64,000 bases of DNA from Halobaculum sp. MBLA0143. GTDB taxonomy: Archaea > Halobacteriota > Halobacteria > Halobacteriales > Haloferacaceae. Position numbers and translations under genes: made by a program. Shown in pieces: positions 7,783 to 16,788 of this stretch. Each line of letters opens with the position of its first letter. The first letter of the stretch is position 1. The notes under the pieces were generated by a model. It did not search any database. It was not told the DNA's origin and saw only the letters and a list, made by a program, of their open reading frames with translations. The stretch covers positions 1,426,001-1,490,000 of the forward strand of contig NZ_JBGKAC010000001.1 in assembly GCF_041361465.1 (NCBI RefSeq). The letters are read 5' to 3'.

Positions 7783-8649
7783 ATGGAGTTGCTGGTCGTC
7801 GGAGCCGGCGAGATGGGGCGTTGGCTCGCGGACACGCTCGCGCCGCGGTTGGACAGTGTGGCGTTCGCCGACCGGACGGCGGGGGCGGCGGAGGCGGCCG
7901 CCCGCGAGCAGACGGCCGTCGACAGCCGTGCAGTCGCGTTAGAGACGGGTGACGCGTTCGACGTGGTGGCGTTGGCGGTGCCGATCCCGGCCGTCGGCGG
8001 GGCGGTGCGGAGCCACGCGCCGAACGCGACGGGGGCACTCGTGGACGTGACGGGAGCGATGGCGCCGGCGCTGACGGCGATGGAGCGGCACGCCGTCTCC
8101 GAGTACGCCAGCTTCCACCCGTTGTTCGCGCCGCCGCGGGCACCGGGGCGGGTGGCGTACGTCCCGGGCGAGGCCGGCGAGACGGTGGGGCGCGTGCGGT
8201 CGGGGCTGGGGGCCGCCGGCAACGAGGTGTTCGAGACGACGGCCGCCGACCACGACGAGGCGATGGAGACGGTGCAGGCGAAGGCGCACGCGGCGGTGTT
8301 GGCGTACGCCCTCGCGGGGGAGTCGGTCGACGAACGGTTCCACACCCCGGTGTCGTCGTCGCTGTCGGAGTTGGTCGAGACGGTGACCGAGGGTGACGCG
8401 CGGGTGTACGAGGACGTACAGGAGACGTTCGGCGGGGCCGACGAGGTGGCGCAGGCGGCGGCGACCGTCGCCGAGACCGTCGGCGACGGGGAGTCGTTCG
8501 CGTCGGTGTTCGAGCGGGCGCGCGACCACGTCGGCGGGGTGACCCCGCGGGACGCGACGCTCGACGGTGGGACGGTCGACGGCGACGAGGGGGCGCCCGA
8601 CGAGACGGTGCCCGACGAGACGGACGGGAACGGGGGTGAGGGGTCGTGA
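7783..8649 (+). CDS. tyrA: Prephenate dehydrogenase
   Basis: NAD(P)-dependent oxidative decarboxylation of prephenate to 4-hydroxyphenylpyruvate, in tyrosine synthesis. A 288-residue protein: the dinucleotide-binding GxGxxG (GAGEMG) is at residues 7-12, and the SFHPLFAP block holds the catalytic-type histidine H112. A helical dimerisation domain follows from about residue 150. The last 30 residues are an acidic low-complexity tail. The ATG is preferred over a GTG one codon upstream. Its TGA overlaps the GTG of the next gene by 4 bases, so the two are translationally coupled. Confidence 0.9.
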   Translation: MELLVVGAGEMGRWLADTLAPRLDSVAFADRTAGAAEAAAREQTAVDSRAVALETGDAFDVVALAVPIPAVGGAVRSHAPNATGALVDVTGAMAPALTAMERHAVSEYASFHPLFAPPRAPGRVAYVPGEAGETVGRVRSGLGAAGNEVFETTAADHDEAMETVQAKAHAAVLAYALAGESVDERFHTPVSSSLSELVETVTEGDARVYEDVQETFGGADEVAQAAATVAETVGDGESFASVFERARDHVGGVTPRDATLDGGTVDGDEGAPDETVPDETDGNGGEGS

Positions 8650-10076
8650 GCGTCGACCGAGAGTCGCTGCGCGACAACGCGCGGTACCTGCGGAACGTGC
8701 GGCCGGTGGACCCGGAGGAGGTGTACGAGTACCTCCCGGACCAGCCACACCCGGCGGTCGTCCGGCGGGCGCTGCGGGAGGAGGCGTTCGACCTCGGGCT
8801 GCGGGAACGAGACGACGGGACGTTCGTCCCGGTCACGGAGGAGCCGGTGCCGGCGCCAGGGTGGGAGCCGACGGCGTTCCCGGAACAGTACGACCGGGCG
8901 GTCGAGTCGGCGCTGATCGAGGCGTTCGGCCGGGAGTGGTACGACGGCGACAGCGGCCACCAGCTGCGGGAACGGATCCGAGAGCTGAAGGAGAACTACT
9001 ACCGCGGGCAGGCGGTGTCGTACGACGAGGAGGCGGCGCTGGCGTACGCCGTCTACCACGGCGCGGACTTCTACGCGGCGACGGGCTACTGTCTGGACCC
9101 GTTGGCGCGGCGAGGGCTGTTGGACCGTCGCCTCCGGGTGTTGGACGTGGGCGCGGGAACCGGCGGGCCGGCGCTGGCGATCCACGACTACCTCCCGGAC
9201 GACGCCGTCGTGGACTACCACGCCGTCGAGCCGTCGGCGAACGCGGACGTGTTCGAGACGGTCGTCGCCGAGACGGGTCGGAACTTCCGGACGACCGTCC
9301 ACCGGACGACGGCGGAGGCGCTTGACCCCGCCGAGGTCGGCGGGGTAGACCTGCTCGTGTTCGGGAACGTGTTGTCGGAGTTGGACGCCCCGGCGGCGAC
9401 GGTACAGCGGTACTGCGAGACACTGACCGACGACGGGACGTGTCTCCTGTTGGCGCCGGCAGACCTGGAGACGGCGACGAACCTCCGGTCGGTGGAGCGG
9501 TCGGTCGTCGACGGCAGCGAGTTCGACGTGTACGCGCCCACACTCCGGCTGTGGCCGGACGCGTCGCCGTCGGACGACGGCTGGTCGTTCGACGAACGGA
9601 CCTCGGTGACGCCGCCGGCGACGCAGGAACAGCTCGCCGGGGCGGCACGGCCGGACGAGTTCCCCGACCGCGAGGACTTCGACGCCGAGCAGTTCCGCAA
9701 CGGGAGCGTGCGGTTCGCGTACGCGTTGCTGCGTCGGGACGGGGAGCGACGGCTGCCGGTGCGGGCGAGTCCGGACCGCCACGCCCGGCTGGCGGAGGCG
9801 GAGACACACGTCACGAACCGGGTGAACTGTCTCGTGGTGAAGCTGTCGCGGAACCTCGCGGACGGCGGCAACCCGGTGTACCGCGTCGGCGACGGGTCAC
9901 AGACGGTAGACCACTACGCCGTGTCGACGCGGGAGTCGGTGTTGAACGAGGAGCTACGGACGGCACCGTACGGCACGGTGTTGTCCGTCGAGAACGTGCT
10001 CGTCCTGTGGAACGACGACGAGGAGGCGTACAACCTGGTGTGTGACGCGGAGACGGTCGTCGACAGCCTGGGGTGA
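8646..10076 (+). CDS. Rsm22-family methyltransferase-like protein
   Basis: A 476-residue protein of the small-ribosomal-subunit Rsm22 family. The SAM-binding motif RVLDVGAGTGG sits at residues 164-174, followed by FGNVLSEL, which is characteristic of the family. The N-terminal 150 residues are helical (WYDGDSGHQLRERIRELKENYY). The mitochondrial relatives are needed for small-subunit assembly; a ribosomal role here is by homology. Second gene in a three-gene chain with 4-base overlaps on both sides (tyrA, this gene, HNH protein). Confidence 0.8.
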   Translation: MSVDRESLRDNARYLRNVRPVDPEEVYEYLPDQPHPAVVRRALREEAFDLGLRERDDGTFVPVTEEPVPAPGWEPTAFPEQYDRAVESALIEAFGREWYDGDSGHQLRERIRELKENYYRGQAVSYDEEAALAYAVYHGADFYAATGYCLDPLARRGLLDRRLRVLDVGAGTGGPALAIHDYLPDDAVVDYHAVEPSANADVFETVVAETGRNFRTTVHRTTAEALDPAEVGGVDLLVFGNVLSELDAPAATVQRYCETLTDDGTCLLLAPADLETATNLRSVERSVVDGSEFDVYAPTLRLWPDASPSDDGWSFDERTSVTPPATQEQLAGAARPDEFPDREDFDAEQFRNGSVRFAYALLRRDGERRLPVRASPDRHARLAEAETHVTNRVNCLVVKLSRNLADGGNPVYRVGDGSQTVDHYAVSTRESVLNEELRTAPYGTVLSVENVLVLWNDDEEAYNLVCDAETVVDSLG

Positions 10077-10606
10077 TCGGAGTGGAGGAGACGCCGGACG
10101 GCACCCCGGTCGGAGTGGACGACCCGTACGATCACGCCGGACGGTGTGACCACCTGACGAACGACGGTCGGTGTCGGTACGCCCTCGACCACGCCGGCGA
10201 AGACCGGGCGTTCGCGGCCGAGCGCCGCCGCGAGGAGTACGCCTGTGTCGCCGCGGACGACGGGGCCGACTGGCAGGACTGTCCACACTACCGGTCGACC
10301 ACGGACGGCCGGGAGTGTCGTCGCTGTGGGCTCTCGGAGGTACGGATGGCACACGACGACAGCCGGCCGTTGGTAGAGGAACACCATCTCTCGTACGGCG
10401 GCGGCGACGGGGAGACGGCCCACGAGATCACGGTGGCGCTGTGTCGGTGGTGTCACGCCAAGGTCCACGACGGCTGGGCGCGGGTGGACGACGACGTGGA
10501 GCCGGCGGCGGAGGCGGTCGCGGCCCGCGAAGCCCGTCGGAGCGAGGAGTTGGACGAGGCGGGGTTCTCGACGGCGGCAGAGCGGTTCGACACGGACGGA
10601 GGGTGA
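10073..10606 (+). CDS. HNH-type zinc protein
   Basis: A 177-residue protein. A CRRC knuckle is at 82-85, then EEHHLSYGG with H104/H105, then ALCRWCHAKVHDG with C124, C127, H128 and H132. This is the HNH (His-Asn/His-His, beta-beta-alpha metal) layout with a structural zinc. A second Cys/His cluster lies at residues 25-70. HNH proteins are usually nucleases, but in this operon with an Rsm22-like gene a ribosome or RNA role is as likely. The start GTG overlaps the upstream stop by 4 bases. Confidence 0.7.
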   Translation: MIGVEETPDGTPVGVDDPYDHAGRCDHLTNDGRCRYALDHAGEDRAFAAERRREEYACVAADDGADWQDCPHYRSTTDGRECRRCGLSEVRMAHDDSRPLVEEHHLSYGGGDGETAHEITVALCRWCHAKVHDGWARVDDDVEPAAEAVAAREARRSEELDEAGFSTAAERFDTDGG

Positions 10607-10972
10607 CCGGCGGTCCGTGTGGGAGTGTTCTCGCGGCGTGACAAAGCGTGACGACCGTGGGGAATCGTTAAGTGATCGGCACCCTCGTCTCAGTGTACGA
10701 CGAGAGTCGGACGATCACCCGTGATTCCCACTGATCCCCTCGGCCGGAAGGACGCCACCAGTGGCGTGTATCCGACGGGGGCTGGGTGGGGGATCCGGTT
10801 CGGTCGTCTCGACGAACCGTCCGCCTCCGACGCCGCGTGAAGACGGCACGACCGGGCCTCGGCCCGGACGGAGGCGGACACCTTCTCCGAATCCGTTCGG
10901 CCACCGGCCCGGTCGTCACACCACTCCCAGGGGTGACGGCCCACAGGTGCGTTCGACTCGCGCCGGGAGCGT
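10607..10972. other. 366-base gap with no recognised gene
   Basis: No reading frame here looks like a protein. I searched for SRP RNA (TGTAAC Alu motif) and RNase P RNA signatures and found neither. Two short hairpins are visible: cgccac/gtggcg near 10754-10767 and ccgggcc/ggcccgg near 10853-10870. The last 30 bases presumably carry the promoter of the next gene, but no clear TATA box is seen. Confidence 0.5.
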
Positions 10973-11308
10973 ATGTCGGTCCACAGACTGACCCTGGCCG
11001 ACGCCAGCCTGACAGTCGCAGTGTCGCGTGACGGCAGCCAGAGTCTCGCGGACGGCGTGGAGTCACGGCTCCGCCGGATCGAGGCGGTGGAGTCGGTGGA
11101 GTCGCTGTCGCTGGACGGCGTCCAGCCGGGGCTGAACGACCTGACGGCAGAGGTGACCGCGACGCTGTGTGTCGACCCCGAGTGTGCGCCGAACGCGAAG
11201 GCGCTCGCGGGCCACCTGACGGAGCCGTTCGCCGTCTCGGCGGCGACGGTGACGGCGTTGCGCGACCCGGACTGCGACCCGCCCGACGGGGTGGTCGACG
11301 CGGCCTGA
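10973..11308 (+). CDS. Hypothetical protein upstream of pus10
   Basis: A 111-residue acidic protein I do not recognise. It starts MSVHRLTLADASLTVAVSRD and contains two cysteines in VDPECAPNAK and DPDCDPPD. Alternating hydrophobic residues suggest a small alpha/beta fold. It lies 41 bases before pus10 on the same strand, so it may be cotranscribed. Amino-acid composition and frame use look genuine (acidic, with no strong reading frame on the opposite strand). Confidence 0.6.
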   Translation: MSVHRLTLADASLTVAVSRDGSQSLADGVESRLRRIEAVESVESLSLDGVQPGLNDLTAEVTATLCVDPECAPNAKALAGHLTEPFAVSAATVTALRDPDCDPPDGVVDAA

Positions 11309-11349
11309 CGAACGAAAGACCGTTCACCCCGCCCGGCGGAGTGGGTGGC

Positions 11350-12738
11350 GTGACGGACGACACCGACGCGGACGGCGAGGAGCCTCTGGCCCGGACACGG
11401 GCGTTGCTGTCCGGCGGGCCGATCTGTGACCACTGTCTCGGGCGGCCCTTCGCCGACCGCTCGTTCGGACTCGGCAACGACGAGCGTGGCCGCGGGCTCC
11501 GCACCGCGGTCGCGCTCGCGGACGACACGGACTACGACCCGCCGGACCCGGGCGACTGCTGGGTGTGTGAGGGGGTGTTCACTCGACTCCCGGAGTTCAC
11601 CGAGCGCGCCGCGGCGGCGGTCGCGGACTTCGAGTTCGACACCTACCAGGTCGGCACGCGTGTGCCCGGTCTCCTCGCCGAGAACGACCGACTGCTCCGG
11701 GAAGACGCCGGGATGGACCCGGAGGCGGGCGAACCGCTCCGGAAGGAGCTGAATCGTGAACTCGGCAAACGGGTCGGCGCCGAGACGGAGACGGAGGTGG
11801 ACTTCGAACGGCCGGACGTGCAGTTCCTGTTGGATCTAGAGGCCGACGACCTCGGGGCGACGGTCAACTCGGCGTTCGTCTACGGCCGCTACCGGAAGCT
11901 GGAACGGGACGTGCCACAGACGGAGTGGCCGTGTTCCGACTGTGCCGGCAGCGGCCGCGACGGCCGAGAGCCGTGTCCAGTCTGTGACGGGACGGGCTAC
12001 CGCTACCCGGAGAGTGTCGAACAGCTCACGGCGCCGGTCGTCGAGGAGGTGATGGACGGGGTCGACGCGGCGTTCCACGGCGCCGGCCGCGAGGACGTGG
12101 ACGCCCGGATGCTCGGCACCGGCCGGCCGTTCGTGATCGAGGTGGAAGAGCCCCGCCGCCGGACGGTCGACGCCGCGCGACTCGGCGAAGACATCGACGC
12201 CTTCGCCGACGGGACAGTCGAGGTGGACGGCCTGCGGCTGTGTCGCTACGAGATGGTCGAACGGGTCAAGGAGTTGGACGCCAGCAAGCGCTACCGTGCC
12301 GAGGTGACGTTCGGCGAACCCGTCACGGCGGCCGCGTTGTCCGAGGCCGCCGAGACGCTCTCGGAGACGACCGTCGAGCAGTACACCCCCAACCGGGTGG
12401 ACCACCGCCGGGCGTCGCGCACCCGCGAACGGACGGCCTACGACGTGACGACGAGCCTGGACGACGCGGACCCGACGCGGGGCACCGTCGAAATCCACGG
12501 CGAGGGCGGGCTGTACGTGAAAGAGCTCGTCTCCGGCGACGACGGCCGGACGGAGCCGAGTCTGGCCGGCGAGCTCGGGGTCGACGCCGAGGTGACCGCC
12601 CTGGACGTGGTGGCAGTCGAAGGGGAGTCGGAGCCGTTCGAGCGCGAGGAGCTGTTCCGTGACGACCGCGACGTGACACCGCCGAGCGTCGAGGAGACGA
12701 CCGGGGGCGACGAGGGCCTCCGAGCGGAAGACTCTTGA
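11350..12738 (+). CDS. pus10: tRNA pseudouridine(54/55) synthase Pus10
   Basis: Converts U54 and U55 of archaeal tRNA T-loops to pseudouridine. A 462-residue protein. The N-terminal THUMP-like part has zinc-type pairs CDHC and CWVC (about 20-65). A second pair of CxxC motifs, CSDCAGSGRDGREPCPVC, lies near residue 200-215. The catalytic region has GREDVDARMLGTGRPFVIE, holding the conserved Asp of pseudouridine synthases, and the C-terminus has RTYDVT-like and LYVKELVSGDDGRTEPSL, typical of Pus10. An in-frame GTG nine bases upstream is possible. Confidence 0.93.
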   Translation: MTDDTDADGEEPLARTRALLSGGPICDHCLGRPFADRSFGLGNDERGRGLRTAVALADDTDYDPPDPGDCWVCEGVFTRLPEFTERAAAAVADFEFDTYQVGTRVPGLLAENDRLLREDAGMDPEAGEPLRKELNRELGKRVGAETETEVDFERPDVQFLLDLEADDLGATVNSAFVYGRYRKLERDVPQTEWPCSDCAGSGRDGREPCPVCDGTGYRYPESVEQLTAPVVEEVMDGVDAAFHGAGREDVDARMLGTGRPFVIEVEEPRRRTVDAARLGEDIDAFADGTVEVDGLRLCRYEMVERVKELDASKRYRAEVTFGEPVTAAALSEAAETLSETTVEQYTPNRVDHRRASRTRERTAYDVTTSLDDADPTRGTVEIHGEGGLYVKELVSGDDGRTEPSLAGELGVDAEVTALDVVAVEGESEPFEREELFRDDRDVTPPSVEETTGGDEGLRAEDS

Positions 12739-12872
12739 CTGGAGAGCGATCACGTTAACACGGCACAAGAGCGTGCCGCCACACCCGAGAGTCGCACGAC
12801 CCGAGGCGGGCACAGACGAGTGGTGCCGTCTGCGTCGGCCGTCGGAGGGCGTGCGCGGGCCGGGTTGTTGGG

Positions 12873-12896
12873 GTCCGTGGCGGATTCGCCACGGAC
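12873..12896. terminator. Perfect 10-bp hairpin between convergent genes
   Basis: Arms gtccgtggcg and cgccacggac with loop gatt. It lies between the ends of pus10 (plus) and the CPBP protease (minus), 13 bases past the latter's stop. The position fits a shared terminator or transcript-end structure, though no T-run follows. Confidence 0.5.
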
Positions 12897-12908
12897 TGGG
12901 TCCGAACC

Positions 12909-13682
12909 CTACAGCGGCAGGACGACACTCGTCTCGGCGACCTGACCGCCCAACAGGATCAGCGAGAACAGCATCGCGTTCCAGGTGCCGTGGATCAGCG
13001 TGGGGACGACGAGGTTGTCGGTGAGCTCGTAGGTGATCCCGAACACGAAGCTCGGGACGAGCAGAACGCCGATCGTCACCGCCCGAGCGCCGGCCCCGCC
13101 GGTGAGCGCGGTGACGTGGACCGCCGCGAACAGGACCGCCGTCAGCGTGATCGCCGTCGGCGCCGAGAACTCCTCCCGGAGGCGGTTCTGGACGGTGCCC
13201 CGGAACAGGGTCTCCTCGCAGGGGCCGATCACGACGAGCGAGGCGACGACCAACAACAACGCCAGCGAGTCCGACTGCTGGGCCACCTGGCTGGCGTTGT
13301 TCTCTGCCGGGGTGACTCCCACCAGTTGGACGACGATACTCATCCCGAGGACGAGCGCGAACACTGAGAACAGCCCCCCGACGACGAACCCGAGCTCCTT
13401 CAGACTCGGGACGCGGACGCCGAGGTACGACCGGACGTCCGACCAGGAGAACCCACGGTACACGGAGAGGTAGGCCAGCGGGAACCCCATGAACGGGACG
13501 TACTGCCCGAAGACGAGCAACACGACGATCCGGGCCTCCGTCGACACCTGCGCGCCGACCGCCCCGAGCGCGAACATGGCGAGCGCCGCGATCAGTCCGA
13601 GAACGAGCGCGAGAAGCGCTCCCCCGATCCCGAGCCCGTACCCGGAGAGAAACGCACGCGATCGAGCCGACAGCGTGACCAT
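12909..13682 (-). CDS. CPBP-family intramembrane metalloprotease
   Basis: A 257-residue membrane protein with about seven hydrophobic segments. Motif 1 EETLFRG (EExxxR), motif 2 FAAVHV and motif 3 HGTWNA are the glutamate/histidine active-site motifs of the CAAX-protease and bacteriocin-processing (Abi) family. The substrate is unknown. The ATG (MVTLSARSR) is preferred over an upstream in-frame TTG. It is divergent from the UPF0173 gene, sharing a 116-base intergenic region. Confidence 0.88.
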   Translation of the reverse strand: MVTLSARSRAFLSGYGLGIGGALLALVLGLIAALAMFALGAVGAQVSTEARIVVLLVFGQYVPFMGFPLAYLSVYRGFSWSDVRSYLGVRVPSLKELGFVVGGLFSVFALVLGMSIVVQLVGVTPAENNASQVAQQSDSLALLLVVASLVVIGPCEETLFRGTVQNRLREEFSAPTAITLTAVLFAAVHVTALTGGAGARAVTIGVLLVPSFVFGITYELTDNLVVPTLIHGTWNAMLFSLILLGGQVAETSVVLPL

Positions 13683-13766
13683 ACTACGAGTCAGTGTCGC
13701 GCCGAACAAGACGCTTGCCCTCGGTCACTGCAGGTGACGACCGGCGGCGTGACGAGGTCGACCGGA

Positions 13767-13772
13767 TTTATG
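13767..13772 (+). promoter_or_regulatory. TATA-like box of the UPF0173 gene
   Basis: tttatg lies 32 bases before the ATG at 13799, implying a leaderless transcript. Confidence 0.55.
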
Positions 13773-13798
13773 AGCGGCGGGGTCGAACCGTCGAACGC

Positions 13799-14518
13799 AT
13801 GGAACTCACTTGGCACGGCCACTCGACCTGGCACGTCACGCTCGACGACACGACGCTGCTGATCGACCCGTTCTTCGACAACCCGCACACGGATCTGGAG
13901 CCGGAGGACGTAGAGACGCCGGAGTTCGTCCTCCTGACACACGGCCACGCCGATCACATCGCACACGCCGGGGAGTTCGCCGACGCCACGCTGGTGGCCA
14001 CGCCGGAGATCGCCGGCTACGCCGAGGCGGAACTCGGGTTCGAAGACACCGTCGGGATGAATCTCGGCGGCACGGTAGCGTGTGGCAACGCCTTCGTCAC
14101 GATGCACCGCGCCGACCACACGAACGGGCTGAACACCGGGTACGAACACGAGGTCGGGATGCCCGCCGGCTTCGTGATCTCCGAACACCGGCCGACGCTG
14201 TCGTCGGACGACGACGCCGGGACGACGTTCTACCACGCCGGCGACACCGGGCTGATGACGGAGATGCGCGACGTGATCGGCGAGTACCTGGAGCCGGACG
14301 CCGCCGCCGTCCCGGCCGGCGACCACTTCACCATGGGGCCGACACAGGCCGCCATCGCGGTCGACTGGCTGGACGTCGACCACGCGTTCCCGATGCACTA
14401 CGACACGTTCCCGCCGGTCGAGATCGACACCGACCGGTTCGTCGACGAGGTCGCCGCGACCGGCAGCGACGCGAACGTCGAGGTGCTGGACGGCGACGAG
14501 ACGTTCACGCTGGAGTAG
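13799..14518 (+). CDS. UPF0173 metal-dependent hydrolase
   Basis: A 239-residue metallo-beta-lactamase-fold protein. It starts [11 protein letters not shown]; the zinc motif HGHADH is at 48-53, followed by the RADHTNG block, the YHAGDTGL strand with its bridging Asp, and FPMHYDTFP near the end carrying the last His. This is the UPF0173/UlaG-like layout. The substrate is not known; relatives include lactonases and phosphodiesterases. It is monocistronic with its own promoter. Confidence 0.88.
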   Translation: MELTWHGHSTWHVTLDDTTLLIDPFFDNPHTDLEPEDVETPEFVLLTHGHADHIAHAGEFADATLVATPEIAGYAEAELGFEDTVGMNLGGTVACGNAFVTMHRADHTNGLNTGYEHEVGMPAGFVISEHRPTLSSDDDAGTTFYHAGDTGLMTEMRDVIGEYLEPDAAAVPAGDHFTMGPTQAAIAVDWLDVDHAFPMHYDTFPPVEIDTDRFVDEVAATGSDANVEVLDGDETFTLE

Positions 14519-14694
14519 CGTCGGCTCGCCGCGACCGCCGACGTACTCTCGCTGGCTGGCCGTCGGGCCTCGAGTGTGCCCGCGGTCGACCCCGACGACC
14601 CGCACGAGCGACTACGACACACTGGAGTACAGTCTCGGGCTGAAGCGACTCTGAGGCGGTCACTACCACCCGGACGACGCGGCTGGAGCGTCTA

Positions 14695-14975
14695 TCAGTC
14701 GTTGTCGGCGGTGTAGGCCCCACCGCGACGCTCGATCCGGGCGACCACCGTCCGCCGTTCGCCCTGTCGGAACGTCACGGACAGCCAGAACTCGCCGACG
14801 CGGACCTCCCTGTGTGGACTGTTCTGCAGTGGTTCACCGTAGTCCGGCGGGTCACGCCACGGCGAACTGACGGTCTCGTCCAGTCTGTCCAGTGTTCGCT
14901 CTCGCTCGTGAGCGTCGAGTGCAGCGAGGTCGTCTTCGGCGTTCGACGCCAACTCCCACGTCCAGTCGCCGTCAC
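14695..14975 (-). pseudogene. RelE-like toxin, N-terminus out of frame
   Basis: The intact part begins at a TTG (14952) with ASNAEDDLAALDAHERERTL and runs 85 residues to RRGGAYTADND, the RelE/ParE-type toxin fold with the VRVGEFWLSVTFRQ core. The expected start of the family (a GTG followed by a DWTWEL motif) is present in the DNA, but the GTG at 14973-14975 is one base out of frame with DWTWEL. Adding one base after the third codon would restore a full toxin. The GTG also overlaps the antitoxin stop, as in a working operon. A functional short form from the TTG cannot be excluded. Confidence 0.6.
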
Positions 14976-15239
14976 TCGTCGTCGTCCGCGCCGAACCGCT
15001 CGCGGGCCTCGACGGGGCTCGTGGTGCGCCCCCCGCGCATCTCTCCTTTCGGCTCGGAGCAACGCCACGAGTTCGTCGCGGTCGAACGCCGGAAACTCCG
15101 TCGCGTCCCGGGATGTGTGCCTGATGAACTCGCTGCGACTGTCGAACTCACGCCCCTGCCAGGCGTCGTCTATCTCGTCGGGAGACGACTGCGTGAGCTC
15201 GAAACTCACCGTGACGATCTCGTCGTCGTCGCCGGTCAC
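14972..15239 (-). pseudogene. RHH-type antitoxin with frameshift
   Basis: The first 65 residues are normal: VTVSFELTQSSPDEIDDAW then SRSEFIRHTSRDATEFPAFD, a ribbon-helix-helix antitoxin with the usual DRDELVALLRAERR linker. After this the frame runs into Arg-rich translation (ARGAHHEPRRGP). Removing one base in the six-base G run (six C on the plus strand, 15029-15034) gives DARGRTTSPVEARERFGADD followed by a stop at 14972, the expected C-terminus. The lesion would uncouple toxin binding from DNA binding. It could be natural decay or an error in the homopolymer. Confidence 0.65.
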
Positions 15240-15362
15240 TCCGGACAGACAGGCGTACTACTACGTCTCACTCGGTCTGTTTCGCCGAGTCGTGGCGACC
15301 GCTCGTGTGCGGAGAGGCCGTCGGCTCCGGCCCTCGATAAACCTCGATCCGTCGTCGCCGAA

Positions 15363-15695
15363 CTACCGCTGCTCCCGTTGTTCCACCTTGTTCAGTTCGA
15401 TCAGGAGTCTGAAGATCGCCTTCACCAGGTTCGAGTCCACCTCGAACTGCTGGGCGTTGTCGCCCGCGCGGTCCATCACGGCCTGTTCCTGTGCCTCGTC
15501 CGTCGTCGGGAGGTCGTGGGCGGCCTTCACGTCGGCGATGGTGTCGGCGACGTACGTCCGGCGCGCGATCAGCTCCACGAGTTCCCGGTCGATCGACCGA
15601 ATCTCCTCTCGGAGTTCGTCGAGTGTCATCTCCTCGGGGTCCGACCCGCCGGCCCCGGCCTGTCCGCCCCAGTCGTCCGTCGTGTCGTCTGTCAT
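15363..15695 (-). CDS. Chorismate mutase (AroQ type)
   Basis: Converts chorismate to prephenate. A 110-residue helical protein: TLDELREEIRSIDRELVELI is the first helix with the conserved Arg, followed by RRTYVADTIADVKAAHDLP with the active-site Arg/Lys pattern, and VKAIFRLLIELNKVEQREQR as helix 3. The N-terminal 22 residues are an acidic tail. Its ATG overlaps the shikimate kinase stop by 4 bases, so the two genes form a coupled operon feeding the same pathway as tyrA at 7783. Confidence 0.9.
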   Translation of the reverse strand: MTDDTTDDWGGQAGAGGSDPEEMTLDELREEIRSIDRELVELIARRTYVADTIADVKAAHDLPTTDEAQEQAVMDRAGDNAQQFEVDSNLVKAIFRLLIELNKVEQREQR

Positions 15696-16741
15696 CGGTG
15701 TCGGTCTCTTCCGCGTTCGCGTGTCTCCGTGTCCGTCTCCCCGTCCGTCGTCGTCACCGCACTCGTGTCCGTCCTTCCGTCCGTCTTCGCGTCGGTGTCC
15801 GTCGCGTCGAGTCCCCAGTCCGTCGGCGGGGCCCCGTCGCCGTGCGCGACGACCTCGGCGCCCGTCTCGCGGGTCGTCGTCTCCAGCACCTCGCCGTCGC
15901 GGTCGCGCCAGGCGTCCGCGACGGGGTCGAGCCCCTCGCCGACGGCGACGACGCTCGGTCCGGTTCCGGACAGCGACACGCCGGCGCAGTGTGGCATCGC
16001 CTCCACCGCCGGCGCCGTCGGGTACGACAGCGCCGCCGAGAACGCCAGCCCGTTGACCGTCATCGCCGTCTCGTACTCGCCCGCCAGCGCCAACTCGACG
16101 GCGTGGGACGCGACGGACGCCACCCGCTCGCAGGCGGCGGTGTCCGTCTCGGCGCTGTAGGCGCGTTCCGGCGGCGTCCAGACGACGACGTCGTGGTCGA
16201 ACGCCGTCCGCGACAGGAGTTCGTCCGCCCGGTTGTCCGTGACGGTGACGCCGCCCAGCATACTCGCGGAGGCGTCGTCGAACGCGCCGGTGACGGTGAC
16301 GCCCGCGTCGCGGGCCGCCGCGACACCCAGCCGACAGGCGTCCGCGAGCGAGACTGGGGTGTCGCCGTCTCTCTCGTCGCCGCTCTCCCCGTTCCGCTCG
16401 GCGACGATCGGCACGTCCAGCGCCGCGAGCGTCGCCAGCACGGTCGCGTTCGCGGCCGCAGACGACGACTTCAGCCCCGCCGCCGTCGGCACCTCGCTGG
16501 TCGTCCGAACCGTCCCCCCCTCGCCGTCGCCGTACCGTCCCGTCACGGCGGCGACACACCGCTCGATCAGCGTCGTGTCCCCGTCGGGTGCGCCGGCGAT
16601 CTCGCCGGTCACCGTCTCTGTCTCCGGCGACAGCCGGACGGACGCAGTCGTCTCGGCGTCGATGGCGAACGCCGACCCGCGGCCCGTCGCCAGTGCGTTC
16701 ACTACGGTGCCCGCGCCGGGCGCGACTGCACGACCGTACAC
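15692..16741 (-). CDS. Shikimate kinase, archaeal GHMP type
   Basis: ATP-dependent phosphorylation of shikimate, step five of chorismate synthesis; archaea use a GHMP-family enzyme unrelated to bacterial AroK. A 349-residue protein: the N-terminus VYGRAVAPGAGTVVNALATG is the family signature, SEVPTAAGLKSSSAAANA is the ATP-binding GHMP loop, and SLSGTGPSVVAVGEG the C-terminal Gly-rich motif. I chose the internal GTG because the ten codons before it have no family counterpart. The last 45 residues are a Thr/Asp-rich tail without family counterpart. Coupled to chorismate mutase downstream. Confidence 0.9.
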   Translation of the reverse strand: MYGRAVAPGAGTVVNALATGRGSAFAIDAETTASVRLSPETETVTGEIAGAPDGDTTLIERCVAAVTGRYGDGEGGTVRTTSEVPTAAGLKSSSAAANATVLATLAALDVPIVAERNGESGDERDGDTPVSLADACRLGVAAARDAGVTVTGAFDDASASMLGGVTVTDNRADELLSRTAFDHDVVVWTPPERAYSAETDTAACERVASVASHAVELALAGEYETAMTVNGLAFSAALSYPTAPAVEAMPHCAGVSLSGTGPSVVAVGEGLDPVADAWRDRDGEVLETTTRETGAEVVAHGDGAPPTDWGLDATDTDAKTDGRTDTSAVTTTDGETDTETRERGRDRHR

Positions 16742-16788
16742 GTCTCCGTAGGCGGCCCGTGAGCGAATCAAACTGGCGGTCCCGGCGG

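Noticed and set aside
7650-9809. A 719-residue minus-strand ORF
   Set aside because: Antisense of tyrA and Rsm22; those have clear motifs and this one has none.
10607-10972. SRP RNA or RNase P RNA
   Set aside because: The conserved TGTAAC Alu motif and the RNase P GAGGAAAGTC and ACAGAA signatures are missing.
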